From Enterobacter kobei (GTDB taxonomy: Bacteria > Pseudomonadota > Gammaproteobacteria > Enterobacterales > Enterobacteriaceae): a stretch of DNA of 64,000 nt. The notes beneath the pieces were generated by a model. It made no database searches. It was not told the DNA's origin and worked only from the letters and a program-made list of their open reading frames with translations. The translations under genes and the position numbers were made by a program. Position 1 is the stretch's first letter. The number at the start of each line of letters is the position of its first letter. Location of the stretch: assembly GCF_018323985.1 (NCBI RefSeq), contig NZ_AP024590.1, positions 682,001 to 746,000 of the forward strand, given 5' to 3'. Shown one piece after another: positions 1 to 8,896 of this stretch.

Positions 1-711
1 ATCGGTTTCCGGGGAGTTCAGATATTTTGGCGTGTCATCGCCAAGTACCCGTCCACCAAAACCAATGACCCGTCCGCGCTTATCGCGGATAGGGAACATC
101 ACGCGGTCGCGAAAACGGTCGTAGCTGCGTCCCTTATCGTTGGTGACCAGCATGCCGGCATCGGTCAGCGACTGACGATTATCCTGGTTGCCGCCAAAAC
201 GCTTTAATACGTTGTCCCAGCCGGGAGGGGCAAAACCAATGGCAAATCGCGTGATGACATCGTTGCTTAAGCCGCGGGTAGCCAGATACTGGCGGGCACG
301 CTCGGCGACCGGCTGCGACAAGGATTGTTGATAAAACGTGTTCAGGCCTTCCATTAACTGATAGAGACTTTGCCGCTGATGGCGTTCTATCTGGGTCAGC
401 CCGCTGCCTGCTTCAAAAGGCACTTCGAGATTGTGCATGGCCGCCAGTTCTTCTACGCTTTCCACGAACTCGAGCTTGTCGTAGTTCATTAAAAAGTCGA
501 TAGCGTTACCGTGCGCACCACAGCCAAAGCAGTGATAAAACTGTTTCTCACCGTTCACGGTGAAAGAGGGGGTTTTTTCGTTATGGAACGGACAACACGC
601 GTGATAGTTCTTGCCCTGCTTTTTTAGCTTTACCCGTGCATCGATCAGATCGATGATGTCGGTGCGTGCCAGCAGGTCATTGATAAATACTCGTGGGATT
701 CGTCCAGCCAT
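1..711 (-). CDS. dnaG: DNA primase, N-terminal part (gene runs off the left edge)
   Basis: This gene encodes the primase that makes RNA primers at the replication fork. Only the first 237 residues are in the window. The start (MAGRIPRVFINDLLA) and the CHC2 zinc-binding domain are present: C40, H43, C61 and C64, in the contexts CCPFHNEKTPSF and YHCFGCGAHGN. Part of the catalytic core follows, with the RVIGFGGR motif near the left edge. It lies downstream of rpsU on the same strand, the usual rpsU-dnaG-rpoD macromolecular synthesis operon; rpoD would lie beyond the left edge. Expression is probably reduced by the terminator between rpsU and dnaG. Confidence 0.98.
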   Translation of the reverse strand, partial: MAGRIPRVFINDLLARTDIIDLIDARVKLKKQGKNYHACCPFHNEKTPSFTVNGEKQFYHCFGCGAHGNAIDFLMNYDKLEFVESVEELAAMHNLEVPFEAGSGLTQIERHQRQSLYQLMEGLNTFYQQSLSQPVAERARQYLATRGLSNDVITRFAIGFAPPGWDNVLKRFGGNQDNRQSLTDAGMLVTNDKGRSYDRFRDRVMFPIRDKRGRVIGFGGRVLGDDTPKYLNSPETD

Positions 712-759
712 GTGCCCCATTACCCTCAGCGCATTGCGTTCAGGTATGTCAGATCATAA

Positions 760-796
760 ACGAAAATAAGCCGCGCATTCCTTTCGGAAGCACGGC
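760..796 (-). terminator. Intra-operon terminator between rpsU and dnaG
   Basis: Read on the minus strand, a stem of about 11 bp with one bulged base and a GAAA loop (770-796) is followed by a U-rich tract (760-769). It has the place and form of terminator T1 of the E. coli rpsU-dnaG-rpoD operon, which keeps primase levels below those of S21. Confidence 0.85.
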
Positions 797-847
797 CTTA
801 CAACTACAACTCAGTCTGTAAAATTGAGAGCGTAAGCCCTCAATATA

Positions 848-1102
<255 letters not shown>

Positions 1103-1206
1103 TCAACGCCAGCTTATTTCAAAATGGTGCGGAATTTTACTGCAAATGCTGCTGCTTTGTAAAGCACCGCTACCCTTCTTTGCAAGGGACTTTTGTAAGG
1201 GGGACG

Positions 1207-1212
1207 AGTATA
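1207..1212 (-). promoter_or_regulatory. Probable -10 element of an rpsU operon promoter
   Basis: Minus-strand TATACT lies 144 bp upstream of the rpsU start. No good -35 hexamer is seen at 16-18 bp, so the assignment rests on the -10 and its position only. Confidence 0.4.
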
Positions 1213-1242
1213 CACGAACTGGCAAGCCGGGGTGAGCAAAGT

Positions 1243-1271
1243 TTTACAAGCATGGGCATTCGCCCTACACT
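1243..1271 (+). promoter_or_regulatory. Sigma-70 promoter of tsaD
   Basis: TTTACA (1243-1248), a 17-bp spacer and TACACT (1266-1271) lie 30 bp before the tsaD start codon. The rpsU promoter region lies on the opposite strand just to the left. Confidence 0.65.
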
Positions 1272-1301
1272 GCGCGGTATTGAAAAGAGGTAGAAACCAC
1301 C

Positions 1302-2315
1302 ATGCGTGTACTGGGTATTGAAACATCCTGTGATGAAACCGGCATCGCCATTTATGACGATGAAAAAGGGCTTTTAGCCAACCAATTGTATAGTCAGGTG
1401 AAATTACACGCTGACTACGGCGGCGTGGTGCCGGAGCTGGCCTCCCGCGACCATGTGCGCAAAACCGTACCGCTGATCCAGGCGGCGCTCAAAGAAGCCA
1501 ACCTGAGCGCGCAAGAGATAGATGCCGTCGCCTATACCGCAGGCCCGGGCCTGGTGGGGGCGTTACTGGTCGGGGCGACCGTTGGTCGTTCGCTGGCGTT
1601 TGCCTGGGATGTGCCGGCCGTCGCCGTGCATCATATGGAAGGCCATCTGTTAGCGCCGATGTTAGAAGACAATCCGCCAGCATTCCCCTTTGTGGCGCTG
1701 CTGGTGTCCGGCGGTCATACCCAGCTCATCAGCGTGACGGGCATCGGGCATTATGAACTGCTCGGCGAGTCTATTGATGACGCGGCCGGTGAAGCCTTCG
1801 ATAAAACCGCGAAGCTGCTGGGGCTGGATTATCCGGGCGGGCCAATGCTGTCCAGAATGGCGGCGGCAGGAACGGCAGGGCGCTTTATCTTCCCGCGTCC
1901 GATGACCGATCGACCGGGGCTGGATTTCAGCTTCTCAGGTCTGAAAACCTTTGCGGCGAATACCATCCGTAGTAACGGCAACGACGATCAAACCCGTGCA
2001 GACATCGCCCGTGCTTTTGAAGATGCCGTGGTAGATACGCTGATGATCAAATGTAAACGCGCGCTGGATCAGACCGGCTTCACGCGTCTGGTGATGGCGG
2101 GCGGCGTAAGTGCAAACCGCACGCTGCGCGCAAAGCTGGCCGAGATGATGCAAAAGCGCCGTGGCGAGGTGTTCTATGCCCGTCCGGAATTTTGCACCGA
2201 TAACGGCGCGATGATCGCCTATGCGGGTATGGTCAGGCTGAAAGCGGGGCCGACGGCGGATCTGAGCGTGACGGTGCGTCCGCGCTGGCCGCTGGCAGAA
2301 CTGCCTGCGGCATAA
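1302..2315 (+). CDS. tsaD: tRNA N6-adenosine threonylcarbamoyltransferase, TsaD
   Basis: TsaD is the catalytic subunit that transfers threonylcarbamoyl to A37 of ANN-decoding tRNAs, acting with TsaB, TsaC and TsaE in the cytoplasm. The protein has 337 residues, full length for the family. The ASKHA-fold metal site VHHMEGH is present (H111 and H115), as are GIETSCDETG at the N-terminus and the late TDNGAMIA motif with its metal-binding Asp. An AGAGG ribosome-binding site precedes the ATG. It is divergent from rpsU, as in E. coli. Confidence 0.98.
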   Translation: MRVLGIETSCDETGIAIYDDEKGLLANQLYSQVKLHADYGGVVPELASRDHVRKTVPLIQAALKEANLSAQEIDAVAYTAGPGLVGALLVGATVGRSLAFAWDVPAVAVHHMEGHLLAPMLEDNPPAFPFVALLVSGGHTQLISVTGIGHYELLGESIDDAAGEAFDKTAKLLGLDYPGGPMLSRMAAAGTAGRFIFPRPMTDRPGLDFSFSGLKTFAANTIRSNGNDDQTRADIARAFEDAVVDTLMIKCKRALDQTGFTRLVMAGGVSANRTLRAKLAEMMQKRRGEVFYARPEFCTDNGAMIAYAGMVRLKAGPTADLSVTVRPRWPLAELPAA

Positions 2316-2320
2316 ATACA

Positions 2321-2346
2321 AAGGCCGGATACGTTTATCCGGCCTT
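2321..2346. terminator. Bidirectional terminator between tsaD and plsY
   Basis: A perfect 11-bp inverted repeat, AAGGCCGGATA and its complement, with a 4-base loop CGTT, lies between the convergent tsaD and plsY genes. It also resembles a single REP palindrome (GCCGGAT...ATCCGGC). Confidence 0.75.
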
Positions 2347-2349
2347 AAA

Positions 2350-2973
2350 TTATTCTTCGCTGTTATCCCTTTCGCGCTTTTTTCTGAGTTTCGCCCAGAT
2401 CTTCGTTTCCTGCCTGCGCCACAGTCGCTGAATATTATCGTGATGCCGTAACAGGATCAGACAGGAGAGCATCGCCACCGGGAAGGTGAACTGCGGTTTG
2501 AACCACCAGACGTAAAACGGCGCGATAAGCGCGCTGACAATCGCCCCCAGCGATGAGTATCCGCTAAGCAGCACCGTCAACAGCCAGGTCCCCGCCATTA
2601 CGCCCGTTAAATCCCAGCCAATGGGGGCAATCGCCCCGAACGCGGTGGCAACGCCTTTACCGCCCTGGAAATGAAAGAACACCGGCCAGATATGACCGAG
2701 ACAGGCGGCGATAGCGATAAGCCCCAGCCAGAACGGCGTAATGCCCAATGCATACGCGCCCCACACAGGCAGCATGCCTTTGAGGACATCAAAGATCAGT
2801 ACCGTTACAGCTGCACCCTTGCCGCCAATTCGCAGGACGTTGGTCGCTCCGGGATTCCCGGATCCACTTTCGCGGGGGTCAGGCAAACCCGCGATGCGGC
2901 AGACCAGAATGGCGCTGGAGATTGAGCCGCAAAGGTACGCGAGGAGGATCATTCCAGGCGCGATTGCACTCAT
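2350..2973 (-). CDS. plsY: Acyl-phosphate:glycerol-3-phosphate acyltransferase
   Basis: PlsY makes lysophosphatidic acid from acyl phosphate and glycerol-3-phosphate, the first acylation of phospholipid synthesis, at the inner membrane. The protein has 207 residues and several membrane helices. It carries the family motifs SGSGNPGATN and GGKGVATAFG. I chose the ATG at 2973 (MSAIAPGMILLAYLCGS), which matches the E. coli start; a frame extending to 3063 would add 30 residues without similarity. It is convergent with tsaD and divergent from folB. Confidence 0.96.
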   Translation of the reverse strand: MSAIAPGMILLAYLCGSISSAILVCRIAGLPDPRESGSGNPGATNVLRIGGKGAAVTVLIFDVLKGMLPVWGAYALGITPFWLGLIAIAACLGHIWPVFFHFQGGKGVATAFGAIAPIGWDLTGVMAGTWLLTVLLSGYSSLGAIVSALIAPFYVWWFKPQFTFPVAMLSCLILLRHHDNIQRLWRRQETKIWAKLRKKRERDNSEE

Positions 2974-3080
2974 AACGCTGTTCCGTTTTGAAAATGTCGT
3001 TTTATTCTCTGCATCTGTGGATAATACGCATAATTTATTGAAAGTGGTATCCAGGTGAGCCAAAAACCAGGCGGGGCGTG

Positions 3081-3449
3081 ATGGACATTGTATTTATAGA
3101 GCAACTTTCGGTAATCACCACCATTGGTGTTTACGACTGGGAACAAACGATCGAGCAGAAACTGATGTTCGATATCGAAATGGCGTGGGATAACCAGGCT
3201 GCCGCAAAGAGCGATGATGTAAATGACTGTCTGAGCTATGCCGATATCGCCGACACGGTGATCGGTCATGTGGAAGGCCAGCGTTTTGCGCTGGTGGAAC
3301 GCGTGGCGGAGGAGGTGGCAGCGCTGCTGCTGAGCCGTTTTGCCTCGCCGTGGGTACGCATTAAAGTCAGCAAACCGGGGGCGGTGGCCCGCGCAGCCAA
3401 CGTCGGCGTGATCATTGAACGTGGGCATAATCCGAAACAAAACAATTAA
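3081..3449 (+). CDS. folB: Dihydroneopterin aldolase
   Basis: FolB cleaves or epimerises 7,8-dihydroneopterin in folate synthesis. The protein has 122 residues, full length. Recognisable blocks are MDIVFIEQLSVITTIGVYDW at the start and KPGAVARAANVGVIIERG at the end. The start is the ATG at 3081; a GTG three bases earlier is in frame but gives no better match. It is divergent from plsY and followed by uppP on the same strand. Confidence 0.97.
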   Translation: MDIVFIEQLSVITTIGVYDWEQTIEQKLMFDIEMAWDNQAAAKSDDVNDCLSYADIADTVIGHVEGQRFALVERVAEEVAALLLSRFASPWVRIKVSKPGAVARAANVGVIIERGHNPKQNN

Positions 3450-3555
3450 CTTCATAATTATTAAACCAAATGCCAGTATACCGGTCTGATGTCCGGGCCT
3501 GACGCGGCTTCGTTGGTGAGCCGACCGTTTTGTTTACTTTTTAGGGGTTTAATTG

Positions 3556-4374
3556 ATGAGCGATATGCACTCCCTGCTGATTGCAGCGATTTTGGGTGTT
3601 GTCGAAGGACTGACTGAGTTTCTGCCGGTTTCCAGTACCGGCCACATGATCATCGTCGGGCATCTGCTTGGGTTTGAGGGCGATACCGCAAAAACGTTTG
3701 AAGTGGTGATCCAGCTCGGATCCATTCTCGCCGTGGTGGTGATGTTCTGGCGGCGTCTGTTTGGTCTGATTGGGATCCACTTTGGGCATCCGCCGCACGA
3801 GGGAGAGGGCAAAGGGCGCTTAACCTTAATCCATATTCTGCTCGGCATGGTGCCAGCCGTGGTGCTGGGGCTGATTTTCCACGACACCATCAAGTCATTA
3901 TTCAATCCGATTAACGTCATGTATGCGCTGGTCGTCGGCGGTGTGCTGCTGATCGCCGCTGAATGCCTGAAGCCGAAAGTACCGCGCGCACTGGGTCTGG
4001 ACGACATGACTTACCGACAGGCGTTTATTATCGGCTGCTTCCAGTGTCTGGCGCTGTGGCCGGGTTTTTCCCGTTCCGGGGCGACGATTTCCGGTGGTAT
4101 GCTGATGGGCGTCAGCCGTTATGCTGCTTCCGAGTTCTCCTTCCTGCTGGCGGTGCCGATGATGATGGGCGCCACCGTGCTGGATCTCTATAAAAGTTAC
4201 CACTTCCTGACGATGGCCGATTTCCCGATGTTTGCCGTTGGCTTTATCACGGCGTTTATTGTCGCGCTGGTGGCAATAAAAACATTCCTGCAAATTATCA
4301 AACGTATCTCGTTTATTCCTTTCGCGATTTATCGTTTTATAGTTGCCGGTGCGGTATACCTCGTCTTTATGTAA
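3556..4374 (+). CDS. uppP: Undecaprenyl-diphosphatase
   Basis: UppP (BacA) recycles undecaprenyl pyrophosphate to the monophosphate carrier for peptidoglycan and other wall polymers, at the inner membrane. Its 272 residues are mostly hydrophobic. Both active-site blocks are present: EGLTEFLPVSSTGHM near the N-terminus and WPGFSRSGATISGG in the second half. The start is the ATG at 3556 (MSDMHSLLIAAIL), as in E. coli. A strong terminator follows. Confidence 0.98.
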   Translation: MSDMHSLLIAAILGVVEGLTEFLPVSSTGHMIIVGHLLGFEGDTAKTFEVVIQLGSILAVVVMFWRRLFGLIGIHFGHPPHEGEGKGRLTLIHILLGMVPAVVLGLIFHDTIKSLFNPINVMYALVVGGVLLIAAECLKPKVPRALGLDDMTYRQAFIIGCFQCLALWPGFSRSGATISGGMLMGVSRYAASEFSFLLAVPMMMGATVLDLYKSYHFLTMADFPMFAVGFITAFIVALVAIKTFLQIIKRISFIPFAIYRFIVAGAVYLVFM

Positions 4375-4387
4375 ATACAGTATTAAG

Positions 4388-4414
4388 AAAGCCCCGCCAC
4401 CGGCGGGGCTTTTT
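4388..4414 (+). terminator. Rho-independent terminator of uppP
   Basis: GCCCCGCC, loop ACC, GGCGGGGC, flanked by AAA and a run of five T. It lies 14 bp after the uppP stop. Confidence 0.9.
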
Positions 4415-4561
4415 ATTTGTCTGAATAATACTTTGCCCGTCCCTTAGTTTTTCTACAAAACCAATTAACTTTACAACGTTAATTATTAGGTTTAAACCAG
4501 CCGGGCTTGAACGTCAGGCAAGGTGAGTATTTGTAATTTCAGGGATAAAAAGGTATTACAC

Positions 4562-6679
4562 ATGACATTAAATAGAGTAGCCGCAGCGATAATATTCTCC
4601 GTCGCGGGATTACCCTCTCTGGCTTATGCCGCCACGGTAACGGCCAATGATGACACCAACAGTTTTTCCGGTCTCGATACGTCGATGATGATTTCAAAAG
4701 ATACCGGTAATACCTGGCAGGCGTATACCGACAGCAATCAGAATAACTTTCCGGGTACCAGAGTAGGGATGGTTGCTGCGAAGCAAGAGCTGGCCATTAT
4801 TTCTCGCCCTTATGATCCAAACAGAACCTATCGCGCTGGCGAGAAAGTACGTTTTCTCGGCTACTACTGGACCGCGCAATGGTGGGTTGATCAGGGTATC
4901 AGTCCCTCCACCGATCCGGTCTGGAAGAGAGGTGATGCCATTGATATGAAATATTATGCACAGTATTCATTCACCCCATATACCGGCCAGAAAGCCAAAG
5001 ATTTACAGGCAGAGCAAAAAACAAAATTTGCAGCTCAGCGTAAAGTCGTCGGTTATTTCCCGGAATGGGGCGTCTATGATGCGCATAATAATTTTACGCC
5101 GGATAAAATTGACTATGCCGGTCTCACCCATGTGAATTACGGCTTTGCAGTTATCCTGGATGGCAGAGTGACCACTCATGACAAAGAGCGAGGCCCTGAT
5201 TTAATGCGGGAGCTCGATCAGCGTACTGAAATGGCTGGCGTGTCGCATATGATCTCCATTGGTGGCTGGACAAACTCCGCTGAAGGGGTATTCGAAGCAG
5301 CGACAGCGACAGAAGCGGGTACTGAGGAATTAGCGAACAGCATGGTTTCTTAGATGCGCACCTGGTCGTTCGATGGTATTGACGTTGACTGGGAATACCC
5401 GGATAGCGACGCTGAAAAAGCCCAGTTTACGAAGCTCATTCAGAAATTACGCAGCAAGCTGGATGCAGCAGGTTTGCAGGATGATAAATACTATCAGTTG
5501 TCCATTGCGGCAACGACTAACCACAACAATATCAAATATATTAACCCGCAAGTCACCACGCCACTGCTGGATACGATCAACGTGATGGCCTATGACATGC
5601 ACGGTGCGTTTGATCCCATCACGGGTCACAATGCGCCGCTGTACGCCAACAGCAAAGATGCCGATCGGAAACTCAACTCGTCCTCGACGATGATGGAATA
5701 CGTCAATACCTGGAAAGTGCCGAAAGAAAAACTTCTGATGGGCATTCCGTACTATGGCCGTGGCTGGGGCAACGTGGCGCCGACCGAAATAGTGAAAGGG
5801 TTACCGGGTTTCCTTGTGAGCGGGACGGCAACGGTGAAAGGCGCATGGGATGATGTGGGCCAGTTTACCGGTACTAACCCGTGGTATGTGCTGAAAGAAA
5901 AACTGGCGAGCGGTGAATACGCGCGTTACTGGGATGCCGAATCACATGTTCCTTATCTGTACACCAAATGGAAAGGTGAGTTCCTGACCTATGACGATCC
6001 GCAGTCTGTTAAGGATAAAGTGAATTATATTCTGCAACAGAATTTGGGCGGCGCGATCGTGTGGGATTTGAGTGGCGATACGCCGGACCACGAGCTGGGT
6101 CATATTGTCGATGATGTTCTCGGCAATACTCAACCGACACCGGGAAATGATGCTAAAACGACACTGTTTAAGGATACTTACTTTAAAGGCGCCAAACTGG
6201 ACGTTCAGGAAGATATTCCTTGTCTGACTAAGGTTTATGCTTCTGATAATCGTTCGGCAAATGATACAACGTCCTCAATCAAAGTCGGTGCAGATGCATT
6301 AGGCATCAATATCTTTAGCGACTGCGAATATAAAGGCACCAAAACCATGATCACCGATACCACAGAGGAAATGCCATCGTGGTTAAATGATAAAACCTCG
6401 TCAGTCAAAGTGATCAAAGCACTTGCCTATAAAGACCCTGACTTTTTTGCAATAGGCCTGGCTATTGATGGCGATATTCCTGCGCTGACGGGATCGGTGA
6501 ATTTCAACGACGTAATGTCGTCTATTAAAGTCGCGCCAGGTTACTCTGTTCGCCTTTATAGCAATACCGGTTATCAGGGGAAATATATTGACGTGCGCGG
6601 TGGCGAAAGCATCGCTAATCTGAGCAGCGTTAACATGAATAACAACGTGTCTTCCATTAGCGTATCCAAAACAAATTGA
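4562..6679 (+). pseudogene. GH18 chitinase with crystallin-like repeats, interrupted by an in-frame TAG
   Basis: If read through, this gene gives a secreted chitinase of about 705 residues. The ATG at 4562 starts a signal peptide (MTLNRVAAAIIFSVAGLPSLAYA). A carbohydrate-binding segment like CBM5/12 follows (RTYRAGEKVRF...YYWTAQWW). The GH18 domain starts at KVVGYFPEWG and includes the SIGGW strand. Codon 264 (5351-5353) is TAG; the frame continues at once with MRTWSFDGIDVDWEYP, whose Glu (codon 278) is the expected proton donor. The C-terminal 170 residues hold four crystallin-type calcium motifs: NDTTSS, NDKTSS, NDVMSS and NNNVSS. Both halves keep one frame with no other damage, so the lesion looks recent or is a sequencing error. 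E. coli has no gene here. The ATG at 5354 has no ribosome-binding site. Confidence 0.88.
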
Positions 6680-6723
6680 GTGTCGGCCCTTTTCCAGCCG
6701 GAGAAGGGCACGCTCAGGATCCG

Positions 6724-7971
6724 CTAGGTCGCGTCCGGCAGCATCTCGCCGGACGCGTTTTTCCACGCTTCCACCGCCGCAATGCGCCGACGGGTCAGCT
6801 CTTCACGAATGGCCAGGCCGCTAAAACCGGCGTCAATCACTTCTTTATTCGTCACCTGTTGCGCCGCTTTCCAGGCCTCACGCAGCAGGCGGCCCTGGTA
6901 ATAATCCGTGGCTTCAAAGGTTGTTCTGCCCCGTACATCGGCTTCGCTGGTCAGCGCAATCTGCTCTATGCGCTGCGGCTTGCGCCAGGCGTCGATAGCA
7001 TCAAACAGCTTAACGATAGTCTGCGGTTTAAGGATGGGCAGGGTGTGGATCAGATCGTGATATTCCGCTACCAGCTTTGCCAGATCGCGCAGCTCGTTAG
7101 GCACTTTTAAGCGCGCGCAGAGATTTTCCACCAGCTTCACGCCTGCCGGACCGTGGCCGTGATGGCGTGGCCAGAGGTGTTTCGGGGTTAACCCTTTGCC
7201 CAGATCGTGACACAGCGTGGCAAAACGTACATCCAGGTCCGGGCTCAGCATCGCCGCCATGGATAAGGTCATCAGCACATGAATGCCGGTGTCGATTTCC
7301 GGGTGCCATTTTGCGGGGGCGGGCACGCCAAACAGAATATCGAGTTCCGGAAACAGGACCTTCAGTGCACCGCATTCGCGCAGCACCATAAAGTAGACCT
7401 GCGGATTACGGCTGGCGAGCGCGTTTTCCGTTTCCTTCCACACGCGCTCCGGCGTCAGGTGCTCCAGCTCGCCTGCGGCGGTCATGTCGCGCATCAGCGC
7501 CATGGTTTCATCGGCGATACGGAAACTCAGGTGCGCATAGCGGGCCGCAAAACGGGCCACGCGCAGCACGCGCAGGGGATCTTCATTAAAAGCAGGGGAA
7601 ACGTGGCGCAGGATGCGCATACGCAGATCGCTGAGGCCGTTATAGGGATCGATGATCGTGCCGTCATCATCCTGCGCCATCGCGTTAATCGTCAGATCGC
7701 GGCGCAGCAGATCCTGTTCCAGCGTCACATCGGGCGCGGCATAGCAGCTAAAGCCGGTATAGCCAAAGCCGGATTTGCGCTCGGTGCGCGCCAGCGCATA
7801 CTCTTCGTGAGAGGTTGGATGCAGGAATACCGGAAAATCACGGCCTACCTGCTGGTAGCCCGCGTCCAGCATCTCCTGCGGGGTGGCACCGACCACCACC
7901 CAGTCTTTATCTTTAACCGGTAGCTTTAACAACGCATCCCGAACTGCACCACCGACCAGATAACTCTTCAC
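6724..7971 (-). CDS. cca: Multifunctional CCA-adding enzyme
   Basis: Cca adds or repairs the 3' CCA of tRNAs and, in enterobacteria, has an HD-domain phosphatase/phosphodiesterase part. The protein has 415 residues. The nucleotidyltransferase head YLVGGAVRDALL...VKDKDW is present, followed by the RRDLTINAMA and DPLRVLRVARFAARY blocks. The HD domain shows HPEIDTGIH, LCHDLGKG and H-H near RHHGHGPAG. The 3' end overlaps a hairpin that probably terminates the convergent chitinase transcript. Confidence 0.98.
   Translation of the reverse strand: MKSYLVGGAVRDALLKLPVKDKDWVVVGATPQEMLDAGYQQVGRDFPVFLHPTSHEEYALARTERKSGFGYTGFSCYAAPDVTLEQDLLRRDLTINAMAQDDDGTIIDPYNGLSDLRMRILRHVSPAFNEDPLRVLRVARFAARYAHLSFRIADETMALMRDMTAAGELEHLTPERVWKETENALASRNPQVYFMVLRECGALKVLFPELDILFGVPAPAKWHPEIDTGIHVLMTLSMAAMLSPDLDVRFATLCHDLGKGLTPKHLWPRHHGHGPAGVKLVENLCARLKVPNELRDLAKLVAEYHDLIHTLPILKPQTIVKLFDAIDAWRKPQRIEQIALTSEADVRGRTTFEATDYYQGRLLREAWKAAQQVTNKEVIDAGFSGLAIREELTRRRIAAVEAWKNASGEMLPDAT
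6730..6762 (+). terminator. Terminator for the chitinase transcript, inside the cca 3' end
   Basis: CGCGTCCGGC (6730-6739) pairs perfectly with GCCGGACGCG (6748-6757) and is followed by TTTTT on the plus strand. The whole hairpin lies within the last codons of cca, which is convergent. Confidence 0.7.
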
Positions 7972-8036
7972 ACTGCTTCCCCATCGTTACATTCCCGTTA
8001 ATGATACGTAACTCCGGAGAAGATGGCGAATCGGCG

Positions 8037-8657
8037 TCAGCTCATCCAGCGGTCTTTGCGTTTACGGGTGGGGATCATGTGCGGTAACACCAGACCGAGC
8101 AGCAGGCCTGCGCCCAGCACGCCACCGCCATACATAAACCACTGCATGATAATCGAGCGCTGTTTGTCATCGATTTGCAGATTAGCGGCATCGACTTTCT
8201 TTTGCGCCACAATCAGCTCGTTTTTAAGCTTCTGGTTTTCCTGCTTCAGGCCGTTGATCACGCTGTCACTTTGCGCCACTTTCTGCTGCATTTCAGCCGT
8301 GCGCTGGTTCCAGGTATTATCGATATTCGTCAGTTTATCGGTCAGGGTTTTGACCTGGTTTTCCAGATCCGGTACGCGGGTGCGCAGGCTCGGCGTACTG
8401 TTCAGTTCTTTTTGCGGGATCCACGCGGTGCGGCCGCTACTGTCACGCACCTGCGCATAATGGGTATTGTTGTCGGTCTGCAACAGGACAACTTCTTCGC
8501 CAGCGTTCAGGGTACCCAGCAGGCGGTAATTATCGCCCGGGCCACTACGTACCCAGGTGTTCAGTTCATCAGAAACGTAACGCTTTTCTTCGGCGTGAGC
8601 CACAGTAGTAACGCTAAGTGCGATTAAGGTCAGTCCAATCAGGCGTAATTTTGGCAT
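8037..8657 (-). CDS. ygiM: SH3-domain membrane protein YgiM
   Basis: This is the YgiM family (TIGR04211 type), 206 residues. A signal sequence ending AHA leads into a bacterial SH3 domain (NTWVRSGPGDNYRLLGTL...TAWIPQKEL). A long coiled coil of about 90 residues follows, then one transmembrane helix (YGGGVLGAGLLLGLVLPH) and a basic tail. The layout suggests a periplasmic protein anchored at its C-terminus. Its exact role is not established. It lies downstream of the ygiF divergence point and upstream of cca on the same strand. Confidence 0.93.
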   Translation of the reverse strand: MPKLRLIGLTLIALSVTTVAHAEEKRYVSDELNTWVRSGPGDNYRLLGTLNAGEEVVLLQTDNNTHYAQVRDSSGRTAWIPQKELNSTPSLRTRVPDLENQVKTLTDKLTNIDNTWNQRTAEMQQKVAQSDSVINGLKQENQKLKNELIVAQKKVDAANLQIDDKQRSIIMQWFMYGGGVLGAGLLLGLVLPHMIPTRKRKDRWMS

Positions 8658-8896
8658 CAGGCAGTCGTTATTGTCATAAAAAGTGGAACGATAGTAGTGG
8701 CATCAGTCTGACGAGGCAAAGCATTCAGCATCAATAAGAATCATCCAGGTCAAAGCGGCCACTTCTGCGAATTTTCAGGCAGCCAAATGTCTCACAGAAT
8801 GGCAATTTGGCGCAAAATACTATCTACTGACAAACATCAAAGGCGTAAGTTCGCCGAAAAATTTCACTGTTGTGACATAACCATAAGTACAAGACC

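Noticed and set aside
5351..5353. The chitinase TAG as a pyrrolysine or selenocysteine codon
   Set aside because: Selenocysteine uses TGA, and the window gives no sign of the pyrrolysine system, which enterobacteria normally lack.
5354..6679. The second chitinase half as an independent gene starting at the ATG after TAG
   Set aside because: It has no ribosome-binding site or signal peptide, and begins inside the GH18 fold, so it is treated as part of one interrupted gene.
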